A stretch of 64,000 bases of DNA from Burkholderiaceae bacterium (lineage in GTDB: Bacteria; Pseudomonadota; Gammaproteobacteria; Burkholderiales; Burkholderiaceae). Made by a program: the position numbers and the translations under genes. Below the pieces are notes generated by a model that saw only the letters and a program-made list of their open reading frames with translations, did not search any database and was not told where the DNA came from. Location: NCBI GenBank assembly GCA_947450605.1, contig CANFWB010000002.1, positions 21,564-85,563 on the forward strand, in the 5' to 3' direction. Below, one piece after another: positions 48,636 to 60,355 of this stretch. Positions within the stretch are counted from its first letter, which is position 1. Each line of letters starts with the position of its first letter.

Positions 48636-48895
48636 AAGGGCGAAGAAAAATAAACTCTAAAAAAGAATGCTAGTAAAACTCAATGAATAACAAAACAATG
48701 TTTGAAGTGAAATCATTATCAACGTAAGCGCAGACATTTGCTTTTTACCAGCCGCACATTGCCCAAACTTGATTTGTTATCGCAATCATCGTATCAGGCG
48801 CGAAGTATGCAGTAAAAATTAATCCCAGCATGAGTGCCACCAATAAATATATTAGCGTTTTTAACAGCGAGTTGTTCTGCTTCACATCAACCATC

Positions 48896-50128
48896 TCAGG
48901 CAGTCACAGCGCGATGAATTGTTTGCTCTTTAACGGGAAGGTTAACTAAAAATGCAAAGATGCCCAGGGCAATAGCGATATCCCAAACAATCAGATAGGA
49001 TCCAGTGCGGTCAAATAAGTAACCACCAAAATAGGCACCGCAGAAGCTGCCCAGTTGATGCGAGAAGAACACCAAACCAGAGAGCATGGTGAGGTATTTA
49101 ACACCAAATATTTGCGCAACAATCGCATTGGTTAGGGGGATGGTGGATAACCACAAGAAGCCCATGATTGCGGCAAAGGTGTAGGTAGTTACTGGGCTCA
49201 GGGGTAGCCAGATGAATCCCGCGATTGCGACGGATCTCAGAATATAGATTCCCGAAAGCAAATAGCGCTTAGGAAAGCGTTGACCGAGTATTCCGGCGCT
49301 ATAGGTACCAAAAATATTGAATAGCCCAATTAATGCGAGCGCAGTAGTGGCCACAACAGGGGCGCCAACATCGGGGTAGATCTTCGATAAATCTTTTAGG
49401 TAGGGTGCTAGGTGCACCGCAATAAACACCACCTGAAATCCACAAACAAAGTAACCCAAAGTCAGCAACCTAAAACTCGGATTACTCATAGCCTCTTTTA
49501 ATGCCTCAGCAATTGTTTGATTGCTACCTTGCTGTGCATTGGTCAGGCTAGGTTCCCGCAACATAAATGCAATCGGGATCATGAGGCTGGCCATCAGCGC
49601 CAACATGAGCAGCGCATCATTGGCGCCAAAGCTGGTGAGAAGGCTTTGCTCAACTGGAATCATCAGAAATTGTCCAAATGATCCAGCTGCTGCTGCAATG
49701 CCCATTGCCCAGACACGTTTTTCTGCAGCGACATTGCGACCCAATATTCCGTAAATGACGCTATAAGTAGTTGCGGTTTGCGCAAGTCCAATGAATAAAC
49801 CGCCGGCAAGTGAAAAGTTCAATGTATCAGTAGAGATCGCCATGCCTGCCAAACCCAGTGCGTAGAGTGCGCCACCAGCGACCATAATTTTGAATGCGCC
49901 ATAACGATCTGCTAGTGCACCTGTGATGGGTTGAACTGCACCCCAAATCAGATTTTGTAATGCAATTGTTAGGGCAAAGGTTTCACGCCCCCATCCATTA
50001 GCTGAGGTAATGGGAAGGTTAAAGAGACCGAATCCGTGGCGTATCCCCATAGAGAGTGTGACCATCAGACCGCCAAAAATCAGCACCTGCTGAAGTGATA
50101 ACTTTTGACTTGAAGTACTTGATGTCAT
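48896..50128 (-). CDS. MFS transporter
   Basis: 12-TM-like hydrophobic pattern, GALADRYGAFKIMVAGG; start at 50128 preferred over 50164. Confidence 0.9.
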   Translation of the reverse strand: MTSSTSSQKLSLQQVLIFGGLMVTLSMGIRHGFGLFNLPITSANGWGRETFALTIALQNLIWGAVQPITGALADRYGAFKIMVAGGALYALGLAGMAISTDTLNFSLAGGLFIGLAQTATTYSVIYGILGRNVAAEKRVWAMGIAAAAGSFGQFLMIPVEQSLLTSFGANDALLMLALMASLMIPIAFMLREPSLTNAQQGSNQTIAEALKEAMSNPSFRLLTLGYFVCGFQVVFIAVHLAPYLKDLSKIYPDVGAPVVATTALALIGLFNIFGTYSAGILGQRFPKRYLLSGIYILRSVAIAGFIWLPLSPVTTYTFAAIMGFLWLSTIPLTNAIVAQIFGVKYLTMLSGLVFFSHQLGSFCGAYFGGYLFDRTGSYLIVWDIAIALGIFAFLVNLPVKEQTIHRAVTA

Positions 50129-50132
50129 GGAG

Positions 50133-51356
50133 CTAGACGATGCCTTTTTCTTGCAATGCAGCAATTTCCTGGGGATCTAGTTTCAAGCGGTCCCGCAGAA
50201 TTTCATCGGTATGTTGGCCCAAGGTTGGAGGTGCAAGACGGACTTCTACAGGGGTTTCTGAGAGTCGCATAGGGCTTCCAACTAACTTCATGGTGCCTGC
50301 TGTTGGGTGAGGAACCTCAATTTGAACTCCACGCGCCTTTACTTGCTCGTTATCAAAGACTTCTTCGAAGTTATTAATCGGCCCACAAGGAACATTGGCA
50401 AGCTCTAAAAGCGCAATCCACTCCGCTTTCGTTTTTCGGCGTGTCATGACTTCTAGCAATGGAATTAATGATTTTCGATGTTCAACGCGCAAGGGATTAT
50501 TGATGAATAAGGGATTTTCAGCTAAATGAGCCTCTCCCCCAGCGGTAACAAAGTGCTTAAATTGACCATCATTACCAACTGCCACAATCATCCAGCCGTC
50601 TGAGGTAGGAAAGGTTTGATAGGGCACGATGATGGGTGAGGCATTTCCCCATCGGCGAGGAACCTGGTCTGAGCATAAATAGGCGCTCGAGACATTGGCC
50701 ATCACAGCAATTTGCGTATCCAAGAGCGCCATATCAATATATTGACCTTGCCCCGTTTGATCGCGATAAACAACTGCAGCCAAGATGGCTGTAGTGGCAT
50801 ACATGCCGGTAAAGATATCGGCAATAGCCACCCCCGCCTTTTGCGGGCTAGCCCCAGGAAAATCATCGGCCTCACCGGTGACACTCATAAAACCACCCAT
50901 GCCCTGGATGATGAAGTCATAGCCAGGGCGGTGAGCATAGGGCCCATTTTGACCAAAACCGGTAATGGAGCAATAAATCAGGTCAGATTTGACCTTTTTA
51001 AGGCTTTCGTAGTCTAAGCCGTACTTGGCTAAGTCTCCAACTTTATAGTTTTCAATGACAACATCCGACTCCTTGGCAAGCTGGCGAATAATTTCTTGGC
51101 CTTCAGGCTTGCTGATATCCACCGTTATAGAACGTTTATTGCGGTTAATGCAGATGAAATACGCTGTTTCTGCTGTTTCATTACCTTGGGCATCTCGCGC
51201 AAAAGGGGGCCCCCAATGACGGGTGTCGTCCCCAAGGCCCGGTCGTTCAACTTTAACGACGTCTGCGCCCAGATCGGCAAGGTTTTGTGCACACCACGGG
51301 CCGGCAAGCACACGGCTGAGGTCTAAAACGCGAATATGACTTAAGGCTCCCATCAT
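50133..51356 (-). CDS. CaiB/BaiF-family CoA transferase
   Basis: LDLSRVLAGPWCAQNLADLGADVVKVERPG, TGFGQNGPYAHRPGYDFI. Confidence 0.95.
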   Translation of the reverse strand: MMGALSHIRVLDLSRVLAGPWCAQNLADLGADVVKVERPGLGDDTRHWGPPFARDAQGNETAETAYFICINRNKRSITVDISKPEGQEIIRQLAKESDVVIENYKVGDLAKYGLDYESLKKVKSDLIYCSITGFGQNGPYAHRPGYDFIIQGMGGFMSVTGEADDFPGASPQKAGVAIADIFTGMYATTAILAAVVYRDQTGQGQYIDMALLDTQIAVMANVSSAYLCSDQVPRRWGNASPIIVPYQTFPTSDGWMIVAVGNDGQFKHFVTAGGEAHLAENPLFINNPLRVEHRKSLIPLLEVMTRRKTKAEWIALLELANVPCGPINNFEEVFDNEQVKARGVQIEVPHPTAGTMKLVGSPMRLSETPVEVRLAPPTLGQHTDEILRDRLKLDPQEIAALQEKGIV

Positions 51357-51431
51357 GCAATTTTGGCATGAATATGGGGGTAATTCAGGAAAATTCAGGT
51401 TTTACCTCAGACATGACTACAATTTGCGCGC

Positions 51432-53420
51432 ATGGCTACCCGTAAAACTTCCGAATACAGCGAATCATCAATTCAGGTCCTCAAAGGACTGGAACCCGTC
51501 CGTCAAAGGCCGGGGATGTATACCCGAACTGACAACCCTTTACACATCATTCAGGAGGTATTGGATAACGCCTCTGATGAAGCTTTGGGTGGATTTGGTA
51601 AGCAAATCATCGTGACTTTGCATGCCGATAGCAGCGTGAGCGTAGAGGATGACGGACGCGGTATTCCGGTGGGAATGCATCCAACTGAGAAGTTGCCGGT
51701 TGTGGAAATTGTTTTTACCCAGCTTCACGCAGGCGGTAAGTTTGAAAAAGGCACTGGTGGCGCCTATGCTTTTTCTGGTGGTTTGCATGGCGTTGGCGTC
51801 TCGGTAACCAATGCTTTATCCAAGCGCTTAGAAGTAACGGTATGGCGAGAGGGCCAGGTCTCCACTTTGGCCTTTGCTGATGGCAGGTTGATTGAAAAAC
51901 TCAAGTCCAGCACTGCGGGAAAAGAAGATAAATCACACGGTACACGCGTACGTGCGTGGCCAGATGGCAAATATTTTGATAGCCCTGGCATTCCGATGCC
52001 AGAATTAATACGCTTGCTGCGCTCTAAGGCAGTTTTATTGCCGGGCGTCAAAGTAACCCTGATTCAAGAAAAGTCTGGCGAAAGTCAGACCTGGCAATAT
52101 GCCCAAGGCTTACGCGGCTATTTGAATGAGGCTATGGCGCAAGCAGGGCACGGCGCTGAAGTAATTCCACCATTTGAGGGTGAGCAATATGCCACCGGTA
52201 ACGGAGAGGATGATTCATTCGCAGAAGGCGAAGGCGCCGCCTGGGTGGTCACCTGGACTGAGGATGGCGCGCCAGTACGCGAGAGTTACGTGAACCTGAT
52301 TCCGACTCCTGCGGGCGGCACACATGAAAGTGGTTTGCGTGAGGGCCTCTTTAATGCCGTCAAAGGCTTTATTGAGATGCACGCTTTGCAGCCTAAGGGT
52401 GTCAAGTTAATGCCTGAGGACGTCTTTGCGCGTGCCTCCTTTATTTTGTCTGCCAAAGTATTGGACCCCCAATTTCAGGGGCAGATTAAAGAACGCTTGA
52501 ACTCCAGGGATGCGGTACGTTTAGTTTCTGGATACGCTAAATCTGCATTAGAGCTCTGGCTCAATGAGCACGTCGATTACGGCCGAAAACTCGCTGACTT
52601 GGTAATCAAGCAAGCTCAAGCAAGAACGCGCGCCGGCCAAAAGGTAGAAAAGAAAAAATCTTCCGGTGTTGCAGTGTTGCCAGGCAAGTTGACTGATTGT
52701 GAAAGCGAAGATATTGGCTTGAATGAAATCTTCCTGGTGGAGGGCGATTCAGCCGGTGGATCAGCCAAGATGGGTCGCAACAAAGAATACCAAGCAATCC
52801 TGCCCTTACGCGGTAAGGTTCTCAACACTTGGGAGGCGGAGCGCGATCGTTTATTTGCTAATAACGAAGTGCATGACATTGCTGTGGCGATCGGCGTTGA
52901 TCCGCACGGTGCCAATGACAGTCCTGATTTATCGAATTTGCGTTACGGCAAAGTCTGCATCCTATCTGATGCGGACGTCGATGGCGCGCATATTCAGGTC
53001 TTGTTACTCACTTTGTTTTATAAGCACTTCCCTAAGTTAATTGAATTAGGTCATATCCATATTTCACGACCACCATTGTTCAGGGTGGATGCACCCGCTC
53101 GCGGTAAAAAGCCTGCACAAAAAATTTATGCCCTAGATGCAAATGAACTTCAAGCGATTGAAGATAAGTTGCGTAAAGATGGCGTAAAAGAATCGGCATG
53201 GCAAATTTCTCGATTTAAAGGCTTGGGCGAGATGAGTGCGGAGCAGTTGTGGGATACCACTTTAAATCCGGATACCCGCCGCTTATTACCAGTGACATTA
53301 GGTTCTTGGACTGAGGATGAAACGATTAAAACAATGGATATGTTGATGGGTAAATCCGAATCTGGGGCGCGTCGTGATTGGCTGGAAGAGCGCGGTAACG
53401 AAGTAGAGGCGGATATTTAA
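51432..53420 (+). CDS. parE: DNA topoisomerase IV subunit B
   Basis: GHKL ATPase ([18 protein letters not shown]), [10 protein letters not shown], 662 aa GyrB/ParE short form, followed by parC. Confidence 0.94.
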   Translation: MATRKTSEYSESSIQVLKGLEPVRQRPGMYTRTDNPLHIIQEVLDNASDEALGGFGKQIIVTLHADSSVSVEDDGRGIPVGMHPTEKLPVVEIVFTQLHAGGKFEKGTGGAYAFSGGLHGVGVSVTNALSKRLEVTVWREGQVSTLAFADGRLIEKLKSSTAGKEDKSHGTRVRAWPDGKYFDSPGIPMPELIRLLRSKAVLLPGVKVTLIQEKSGESQTWQYAQGLRGYLNEAMAQAGHGAEVIPPFEGEQYATGNGEDDSFAEGEGAAWVVTWTEDGAPVRESYVNLIPTPAGGTHESGLREGLFNAVKGFIEMHALQPKGVKLMPEDVFARASFILSAKVLDPQFQGQIKERLNSRDAVRLVSGYAKSALELWLNEHVDYGRKLADLVIKQAQARTRAGQKVEKKKSSGVAVLPGKLTDCESEDIGLNEIFLVEGDSAGGSAKMGRNKEYQAILPLRGKVLNTWEAERDRLFANNEVHDIAVAIGVDPHGANDSPDLSNLRYGKVCILSDADVDGAHIQVLLLTLFYKHFPKLIELGHIHISRPPLFRVDAPARGKKPAQKIYALDANELQAIEDKLRKDGVKESAWQISRFKGLGEMSAEQLWDTTLNPDTRRLLPVTLGSWTEDETIKTMDMLMGKSESGARRDWLEERGNEVEADI

Positions 53421-55867
53421 TGGTGACTAAAAAAACTCCCGGCGATATTGGTGCGGCCGATCAAGCGGATTTATTCTCTGCCGAGCCTGTTGAGATCAAT
53501 ATTGTTAAAGTCGATGACTCTATAGCACCAGAATTAGGTGGCCCTAAGGATCCACATGATCCAAAAATAGTCGAGCTCAATGAAGACGATAAAGATAGCC
53601 TAACCCTGGCAGTCTATGCGGAGCGTGCTTATCTAGATTACGCTATTAGCGTAGTAAAAGGTCGTGCATTGCCGGATGTCTCGGATGGACAAAAGCCAGT
53701 GCAACGTCGTATTTTGTTCTCTATGAGCGAAATGGGTTTGCGTGCTGATGCAAAACCCGTCAAGAGTGCTCGTGTAGTGGGTGATGTACTCGGTAAATTC
53801 CATCCTCACGGCGACCAATCCGCTTATGACGCATTAGTCCGTCTCGCACAGAGCTTCTCATTGCGTTACCCACTAATTGATGGGCAGGGGAATTTTGGGT
53901 CACGCGATGGTGATGGTGCTGCAGCAATGCGTTATACGGAAGCACGTTTAACCAAAATTGCTGGCTTGTTACTGAGTGAGATCGATGAAGGTACGGTAGA
54001 TTTTGCCCCTAACTACGATGGTTCATTTCAAGAGCCTAAGCTTTTACCAGCACGCTTGCCCTTTGTTCTGCTGAATGGTGCGTCTGGTATTGCGGTTGGT
54101 ATGGCCACTGAAATTCCCTCGCATAATCTACGTGAAGTCGCTAGTGCTGCTATAGCATTAATGAAGTCTCCTAAACTGAGCACTTCAGAGCTCCTCGAAA
54201 TCATCCCTGGCCCTGACTATCCAGGCGGCGGTCAAATTATTTCCTCTCCAGCAGAGATAGCGCAGATTTATGAGGCTGGTCGCGGCAGCCTTAAAGTGCG
54301 TGCCCGCTGGTCTATCGAGGAATTGGCTCGAGGTCAGTGGCAAATTGTTGTGAATGAATTACCTCCCTCGACTTCATCTCAGCGCGTGCTACAAGAGATT
54401 GAGGAGATCACTAATCCTAAAGTCAAAGTCGGCAAGAAGACATTGACTCCAGAGCAGAGTAATCTCAAATCCACTATCTTGAATGTGCTTGACGGTGTTC
54501 GTGATGAATCTAGTAAAGATGCGGCTGTACGTTTGGTATTTGAGCCTAAGAGTAAAAATATCGATGTCAATGAGTTTGCAAACTTATTGCTAGCCCATAC
54601 CTCACTAGAGTCCAATGCGCCAATGAACTTAGTGATGATTGGTACCGATGGTCGTCCCCGTCAAAAAGGTTTAAAGGAAATCATCTCTGAGTGGATTTCC
54701 TTCAGGGTGGGAACGGTTACACGCCGTACTCAGCACCGCTTAGGAAAGGTTAATGACCGGATGCATATTTTGGAGGGGCGCTTAATCGTTCTTCTTAATA
54801 TCGATAAGGTCATTAAAATCATTCGCAATAGTGATGAGCCAAAGGCTGACCTCATTAAAGAATTCAAACTTAGTGATCGTCAAGCAGAAGATATCCTGGA
54901 TATTCGCTTACGCCAGTTGGCTCGTCTAGAAGGTATCAAGATTGAGCAGGAGCTCAAAGAGCTCAAATCAGAGCGTGATGATCTCCAAGGTTTGCTGCAA
55001 AGTGACGCCGTATTGCGTAAACGCATCATCAAAGAAATTGAATCCGATATGAAGGATTTTGGTGATGATCGCCGTACCTTGATTCAGGAGGATAAGCGCG
55101 CTATTGCAGAAACCAAAGTATTGGATGAGCCGGTAACTGTGATCGTGTCTCAAAAAGGTTGGGTGCGCGTTCGTCAAGGCCATGAGCACGACGCAACCCA
55201 GTTTGGTTTCAAGGCGGGAGATGCTCTTTACAGTACCTTCGAATGTCGTACGGTCGATGTGATTCAAGGTTTTGGTAGTGACGGCCGTGTTTACACGGTT
55301 CCCGTAAGTGACTTACCGGGTGCCCGCGGGGATGGCTCGCCATTGACGAGCTTTGTGAACTTGGCCGCTGGCTCACAAATGGTGGCCTATTACGCTGGTC
55401 AGTCCGATGATTTGGTGTTGATTTCTACTAGATCGGGTAATGGCTTCTTGGCGAATGTGGCCGACATGACAACGCGTAATAAGGCAGGAAAATCCTTTGT
55501 TGGCATCGATAGTAAATTCCCAGGTGGCGATGCGCCTTTGGGGGCCGCTAAGGTAACAGCTGGTATGAAACAAGTAGCTTGTCTCTCTGAGGGATCCAAG
55601 TTATTGGTGTTCCCGCTAGATGAGCTCAAACGTTTGCCTACAGGTGGTAAGGGCGTCATCTTGATGGGCTTGGACGACAAGGAGAAGCTTGCTTCTGCAA
55701 TTGCGGTTGGGTCTGATGGCGCCACTTACTCTGGCGCAGGTCGTGCAGGTAAACCAACCGAGCTCAATCTGGATGCAAAAACCTTGAAGTCATTTGCAGG
55801 CAATCGCGCTCGCAAAGGACACTTTGTAGAGCCGCGACTCAAAGATGGCAAGTTAAAAGCGAATTAA
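53420..55867 (+). CDS. parC: DNA topoisomerase IV subunit A
   Basis: [50 protein letters not shown]; taATG overlap with parE stop. Confidence 0.95.
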   Translation: MVTKKTPGDIGAADQADLFSAEPVEINIVKVDDSIAPELGGPKDPHDPKIVELNEDDKDSLTLAVYAERAYLDYAISVVKGRALPDVSDGQKPVQRRILFSMSEMGLRADAKPVKSARVVGDVLGKFHPHGDQSAYDALVRLAQSFSLRYPLIDGQGNFGSRDGDGAAAMRYTEARLTKIAGLLLSEIDEGTVDFAPNYDGSFQEPKLLPARLPFVLLNGASGIAVGMATEIPSHNLREVASAAIALMKSPKLSTSELLEIIPGPDYPGGGQIISSPAEIAQIYEAGRGSLKVRARWSIEELARGQWQIVVNELPPSTSSQRVLQEIEEITNPKVKVGKKTLTPEQSNLKSTILNVLDGVRDESSKDAAVRLVFEPKSKNIDVNEFANLLLAHTSLESNAPMNLVMIGTDGRPRQKGLKEIISEWISFRVGTVTRRTQHRLGKVNDRMHILEGRLIVLLNIDKVIKIIRNSDEPKADLIKEFKLSDRQAEDILDIRLRQLARLEGIKIEQELKELKSERDDLQGLLQSDAVLRKRIIKEIESDMKDFGDDRRTLIQEDKRAIAETKVLDEPVTVIVSQKGWVRVRQGHEHDATQFGFKAGDALYSTFECRTVDVIQGFGSDGRVYTVPVSDLPGARGDGSPLTSFVNLAAGSQMVAYYAGQSDDLVLISTRSGNGFLANVADMTTRNKAGKSFVGIDSKFPGGDAPLGAAKVTAGMKQVACLSEGSKLLVFPLDELKRLPTGGKGVILMGLDDKEKLASAIAVGSDGATYSGAGRAGKPTELNLDAKTLKSFAGNRARKGHFVEPRLKDGKLKAN

Positions 55868-55902
55868 GCCACTTGCTGCAAAGAGGTGTTGCAGTAAATA
55901 AG

Positions 55903-55935
55903 AAACCCGATCAGTAATTTGATCGGGTTTTTCTT
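55903..55935 (+). terminator. Rho-independent terminator of parEC
   Basis: AAACCCGATC-agtaattt-GATCGGGTTTTTCTTT. Confidence 0.85.
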
Positions 55936-55938
55936 TAT

Positions 55939-56898
55939 CTAGGCCTTCTTCGGAATGGGAGAGCCGTATTTGACGGCGATCACTTCCGCCAAAATCGATA
56001 CGGCGATTTCTGGTGGTGTCAGGGCGCCAATGAATAAGCCAACAGGACCATGTAGTCGCTCCACTTGTTCTCGTGTCACATCAAATTCTAGTAGGCGGTC
56101 TTTGCGCTTCTGGGTGTTGACCCTGCTACCTAAGGCGCCAACATAAAAAGCGGGAGACTTTAACGCCTCCATGAGGGCCATATCATCGAGTTTGGGATCG
56201 TGCGTTAGAGCAACAACTGCTGTATGAGAATCAACCCCAATTTCAAGTAGCACATCATCCGGCATCCCTTTGATGAACTGGATGTGCTCACGATCTATAC
56301 CTTCAGCATATTCTTCGCGCGGATCAATAACAATAACTTCAAAGTCAGATGCCAGCGCAAAGTCCGCCGTATAAAGCGATAGTTGTCCTGCACCAATGAT
56401 GACCATGCGCCAGCGTGGGCCATAAGTAGTTTTCATTAACTTGCTATCGAAAACAAATGCCTCGTTCCGATTACCAGACATCAACGTGGATTTGCCCGTA
56501 ATGAAATCAACTGTGCGAGAGGTAATTTGGTGATTGGAAACGGAAGCCAGAATTGATTCCAAAATAACTAACTCAGGTTTTGGCTCTACTAGCAACCTCA
56601 ATGTGCCGCCGCAAGGCAGACCAAAACGGGCCGCCTCCTGCTGGCTTACGCCATAGACCACCATTTCTGGTGTTGCTCGAGTCAGAATATCTGACTGTAC
56701 TCGACGGATAAGGTCATCTTCAACGCATCCACCGGATACAGATCCCGTTACTTGACCGTCACCTCGGATGGCTAGCCATGAACCAATAGGCCTTGGGGCT
56801 GAACCCCAAGTTTGGACAACGGTAGCAATGGCAACTTGATGGCCTAATTTGAGCCAATCTACCGCAGCCTTCAATACACTTAAGTCGGTACTATTCAT
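55939..56898 (-). CDS. XdhC/CoxF-family molybdenum enzyme maturation protein
   Basis: TWGSAPRPIGSWLAIRGDGQVTGSVSGGCVEDDL; PRLMVIIGAG-type Rossmann segment; ALGSRVNTQKR. Confidence 0.93.
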   Translation of the reverse strand: MNSTDLSVLKAAVDWLKLGHQVAIATVVQTWGSAPRPIGSWLAIRGDGQVTGSVSGGCVEDDLIRRVQSDILTRATPEMVVYGVSQQEAARFGLPCGGTLRLLVEPKPELVILESILASVSNHQITSRTVDFITGKSTLMSGNRNEAFVFDSKLMKTTYGPRWRMVIIGAGQLSLYTADFALASDFEVIVIDPREEYAEGIDREHIQFIKGMPDDVLLEIGVDSHTAVVALTHDPKLDDMALMEALKSPAFYVGALGSRVNTQKRKDRLLEFDVTREQVERLHGPVGLFIGALTPPEIAVSILAEVIAVKYGSPIPKKA

Positions 56899-56962
56899 CT
56901 TTTGTCTTCAATATTTTTCTATTTATTATTTTTTTACCACCAATGTAATTATTATCCCTCTT

Positions 56963-57613
56963 ATGACCAGTTCTGACCCATCTACTCAATCCTCAAAATT
57001 GCGCCTCGCTGTTTTACTGCTTGCTGCAGGCGAGGGAAGTAGGCTGGGCTCACATCCAAAGGCCTTGCTTCGCAGAGATGATCTCACCCTCTTGGAGCGC
57101 ATATCAAATGCTATTCAGCAATTTACCCCTGTTGAATGCCTTGTCGTAACAGGCTTTCATGCGGAAGCGATCGAGTCCGAGTTGCTGAAGATCAATAGGG
57201 CGTTGACTTACCCCATGACGGCTGTTCGGAATTCCGCTCCAGAAAAAGGCCAAGCTTCATCAGTGCGCCTAGGATTGGAGTCACTCCAAAGCGAATTTGA
57301 TGTTTTATTGGTTGCGCTATCCGACCAGCCTGAGATAGGCGCGCAAGAGATCCAAGAATTACTCGAAGCGCTTTCTAGGTGCGGGAATGACGAAGAGGTC
57401 ATCTTGCCGATGGTGAGCGGGCAACGCGGGAACCCAGTGTTATTTTCTAAAAAAGCTGTGCTAGATATCCTGTCTATACCGGAAATGGTTTGCCGTACCT
57501 ACATGGACGATCATCCCGAGAAGGTGCGGGCCATGTCGACAAACAATCGGGCATTTGTAGTAGATGTCGACACGCTAGCCGACATCCAAGAGTGCAAATT
57601 AAGCTTAAGCTAA
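56963..57613 (+). CDS. MobA-like nucleotidyltransferase (molybdenum cofactor cytidylyl/NTP transferase)
   Basis: LLLAAGEGSRLGSHPKALL, ALSDQPEIGAQEI, PMVSGQRGNPVLF; ATG at 56963 preferred over 56849. Confidence 0.88.
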   Translation: MTSSDPSTQSSKLRLAVLLLAAGEGSRLGSHPKALLRRDDLTLLERISNAIQQFTPVECLVVTGFHAEAIESELLKINRALTYPMTAVRNSAPEKGQASSVRLGLESLQSEFDVLLVALSDQPEIGAQEIQELLEALSRCGNDEEVILPMVSGQRGNPVLFSKKAVLDILSIPEMVCRTYMDDHPEKVRAMSTNNRAFVVDVDTLADIQECKLSLS

Positions 57614-57617
57614 GCTC

Positions 57618-58076
57618 CTAAATCTCGGCGATAAGTTCGATTTCGACACAGGCACCCAATGGGATCTGAGTTACGCCAAATGCACTTCGCGCATGTTTAC
57701 CAGCATCACCAAATACCTCAAAGAGAAGTTCTGAGCAGCCATTGACAACCAAGTGTTGCTCGGTAAATTCAGGTGTTGAGTTAACTAAGCCCATTACTTT
57801 CACGATGCGCTTTACTTTATCTAGTGAGCCTAGGTGATTTTGCAGGGTGGCAATTAAATCAATCGCGATCGACTTGGCGGCCGCCTTGCCTGTTTCTGTA
57901 TCCATATTTAAGCCAAGCTTGCCCACCCAAGGCTTACCATCTTGCTTGGCGATATGGCCTGATAGAAAAACGGTATTGCCACTGGTCGCAGCCATTACAT
58001 AAGCAGCAGCAGGGGGTCCAGGTGGTGGTAATTCAATTCCGAGAGTTTTAAGGCGATCGCTGATATGGTTTGTCAT
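57618..58076 (-). CDS. RidA/YjgF-family protein
   Basis: VFLSGHIAKQDGKPWVGKLG, HARSAFGVTQIPLGACVEIELIAEI. Confidence 0.9.
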   Translation of the reverse strand: MTNHISDRLKTLGIELPPPGPPAAAYVMAATSGNTVFLSGHIAKQDGKPWVGKLGLNMDTETGKAAAKSIAIDLIATLQNHLGSLDKVKRIVKVMGLVNSTPEFTEQHLVVNGCSELLFEVFGDAGKHARSAFGVTQIPLGACVEIELIAEI

Positions 58077-58132
58077 AGTGCTTTATTCAGAATAAAAAAG
58101 GAAAGGATTTGGTACGCGTAAATCTTACTTTA

Positions 58133-59308
58133 TTATTTCGAGAGTTGACGCATGGCATTTTCAAGGCCATTCATGGTGACTGGATACATGCGATCCTTCA
58201 TGAGCCCCTTCATAATGTCGATAGATTGTCGGTATTGCCAGACTGACTCTGGCTCAGGATTAAGCCAAGCAAAGTGGGGGAACTGATCAATAAGTCGATT
58301 CACCCATGTCGCGCCAGTCTCGCGGTTGTCATATTCCACCGAACCATTAGGACTTAAAATTTCATAAGGGGACATAGTAGCGTCCCCAATAAAAATAAGC
58401 TTGTAATCGGGTCCATACTTATTAATGATGTCTTGGGTCGCGGTTACTTGATCTCGTCTGCGGCGGTTGCTTTGCCATAGATGTTCATACACACAGTTAT
58501 GAAAGTAGTAATACTCAAGGTGCTTGAATTCCGTTTTGACGGCAGTGAATAATTCAGAAATGCGTTGAATGTGATCATCCATCGATCCGCCTACATCCAT
58601 CAGCAACAATACTTTGACTTGATTATGACGCTCTGGCCGCATTTGTATATCAAGCATGCCAGCATTGGCAGCGGTGGAATGGATGGTTTTATCAAGATCC
58701 AATTCAAGACTGGAGCCTTCTCTGGCAAAGCGACGTAGGCGCCGAAGCGCCATTTTGATATTGCGAGTTCCTAGACCAAGGTCGCTATCGTAGTCTTTAA
58801 ATTCTCGAGTCTCCCATACCTTGATCGCCGTTCTATTGCCTGCACTTTCCCCGCCAATCCGAATACCTTCTGGATGGTAGCCACTGTGACCAAATGGCGA
58901 TGAGCCGCCAGCCCCAATCCATTTATTACCGCCACCGTGCCATTCTTTTTGCTCCTTCATGAGTTCTTGCAAGCGCTTTTGCAATGCATTGGGACCACCT
59001 AATTTCTTGAGGGCCGCTTTTTCTTCCTCCGTTAAAACACGTTGTAACTTTTTCTCCAGCCAATCTAGCGGAATATCTGGTGCCAAGGCTATGATTTGCT
59101 CAACACCATTAAAGTAGGCGCCAAAAACCTGATCGAAGCGATCGAAGTGCTGCTCATCTTTTACAAGAGTCATGCGAGCCAATTGGTAGAACTCGTCAAT
59201 TGAGGGTTCAATGACGCCTTCCTTCAAAGCCTCGAGCAGGGTTAAAAACTCCCGTACTGAAACAGGAACTTTAGCCTCCTTTAAATTAAGGAAGAATTGA
59301 ATGAGCAT
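58133..59308 (-). CDS. VWA-domain protein (CoxE-like)
   Basis: VLLLMDVGGSMDDHIQRISELFTAVKTEFKHLEYYYFHN; paired with a MoxR ATPase. Confidence 0.9.
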   Translation of the reverse strand: MLIQFFLNLKEAKVPVSVREFLTLLEALKEGVIEPSIDEFYQLARMTLVKDEQHFDRFDQVFGAYFNGVEQIIALAPDIPLDWLEKKLQRVLTEEEKAALKKLGGPNALQKRLQELMKEQKEWHGGGNKWIGAGGSSPFGHSGYHPEGIRIGGESAGNRTAIKVWETREFKDYDSDLGLGTRNIKMALRRLRRFAREGSSLELDLDKTIHSTAANAGMLDIQMRPERHNQVKVLLLMDVGGSMDDHIQRISELFTAVKTEFKHLEYYYFHNCVYEHLWQSNRRRRDQVTATQDIINKYGPDYKLIFIGDATMSPYEILSPNGSVEYDNRETGATWVNRLIDQFPHFAWLNPEPESVWQYRQSIDIMKGLMKDRMYPVTMNGLENAMRQLSK

Positions 59309-59331
59309 GGGTTAGTAGAAGCGGTATGCAA

Positions 59332-60189
59332 TCAACGATGATTACGATTCATCATAACCAGGCGCTCAAATAGATGAATGTCCTGCTCATTTTTCAGTAG
59401 TGCACCATGTAAGGGTGGTATCGCAATTTTTTCTTCCTTGCTATAAAGCGCTTCTGCAGGAATTTCTTCGGCCAACAATAGTTTCAACCAGTCAATTAAT
59501 TCCGAGGTAGAGGGCTTCTTCTTTAATCCAGGTAAAGATCGGATTTGGTAAAAAGACTTGAGGGCGGCTTCTAGCAAATCTTGTTTGATGTTGGGGTGGT
59601 GAACATCCACAATGCTCTGCATTGTTCCTGCATCAGGAAAAGAGATGTAATGAAAGAAGCAGCGACGTAAAAAAGCGTCTGGTAATTCCTTTTCATTATT
59701 GGAGGTGATGATGACCAGGGGGCGATGTTTGGCTTTAATAAGCTCCCGTGTTTCATATACATAGAATTCCATACGATCAATTTCACGAAGAAGATCGTTT
59801 GGAAACTCAATATCCGCCTTATCAATTTCATCGATTAACAATACAACCGGCTCATCGGCCTCAAACGCCTGCCAAAGTACACCCTTAATAATGTAGTTGC
59901 GTATATCGTTTACTTTTTCGTCGCCTAACTGGGAGTCTCTGAGGCGGCTGACCGCATCATATTCATAGAGCCCTTGTTGTGCCTTAGTTGTGGACTTAAT
60001 GTGCCACTCCATTAAAGGCATATTGAGGGCTGCAGCAACCTCTTCAGCCAACATAGTTTTACCGGTTCCAGGCTCACCCTTGATCAATAAAGGCCGTTGG
60101 AGTTGTATAGCCGCATTGACCGCCAATTTCAGATCATCTGTGGCTACATAGCTTTGTGAGCCATCAAAACGGGATTTAGTCTTAGTCAT
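59332..60189 (-). CDS. MoxR-family AAA+ ATPase
   Basis: LIKGEPGTGKTMLAEEVA Walker A; VVLLIDEIDKADIEFPNDLLREID Walker B; ATG 60189 (MTKTKSRF) preferred. Confidence 0.93.
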   Translation of the reverse strand: MTKTKSRFDGSQSYVATDDLKLAVNAAIQLQRPLLIKGEPGTGKTMLAEEVAAALNMPLMEWHIKSTTKAQQGLYEYDAVSRLRDSQLGDEKVNDIRNYIIKGVLWQAFEADEPVVLLIDEIDKADIEFPNDLLREIDRMEFYVYETRELIKAKHRPLVIITSNNEKELPDAFLRRCFFHYISFPDAGTMQSIVDVHHPNIKQDLLEAALKSFYQIRSLPGLKKKPSTSELIDWLKLLLAEEIPAEALYSKEEKIAIPPLHGALLKNEQDIHLFERLVMMNRNHR

Positions 60190-60321
60190 TCTTGGTAGCA
60201 ATCAATTTGTCGTTCAACAGCGCTCAAGTATAGGTAAAAGGCGGGCTATTTTCAGTGTTTTTATCGATTTCAGACGCTGAAATGGAGGATCTCAGTCCGT
60301 CTCCGCTATACTCTCTTCAAA

Positions 60322-60335
60322 TTGATCTAAATCAA
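60322..60335. promoter_or_regulatory. FNR/Anr-type box upstream of cytochrome c pair
   Basis: TTGATCTAAATCAA matches TTGAT-N4-ATCAA exactly in both half-sites. Confidence 0.7.
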
Positions 60336-60355
60336 ACTCGTTAATGATGATTTCT

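Noticed and set aside
48441-48653. ORF of 70 aa on plus strand
   Set aside because: It runs through the DnaA-box hairpin and antisense through tRNA-Arg; not credible as protein coding.
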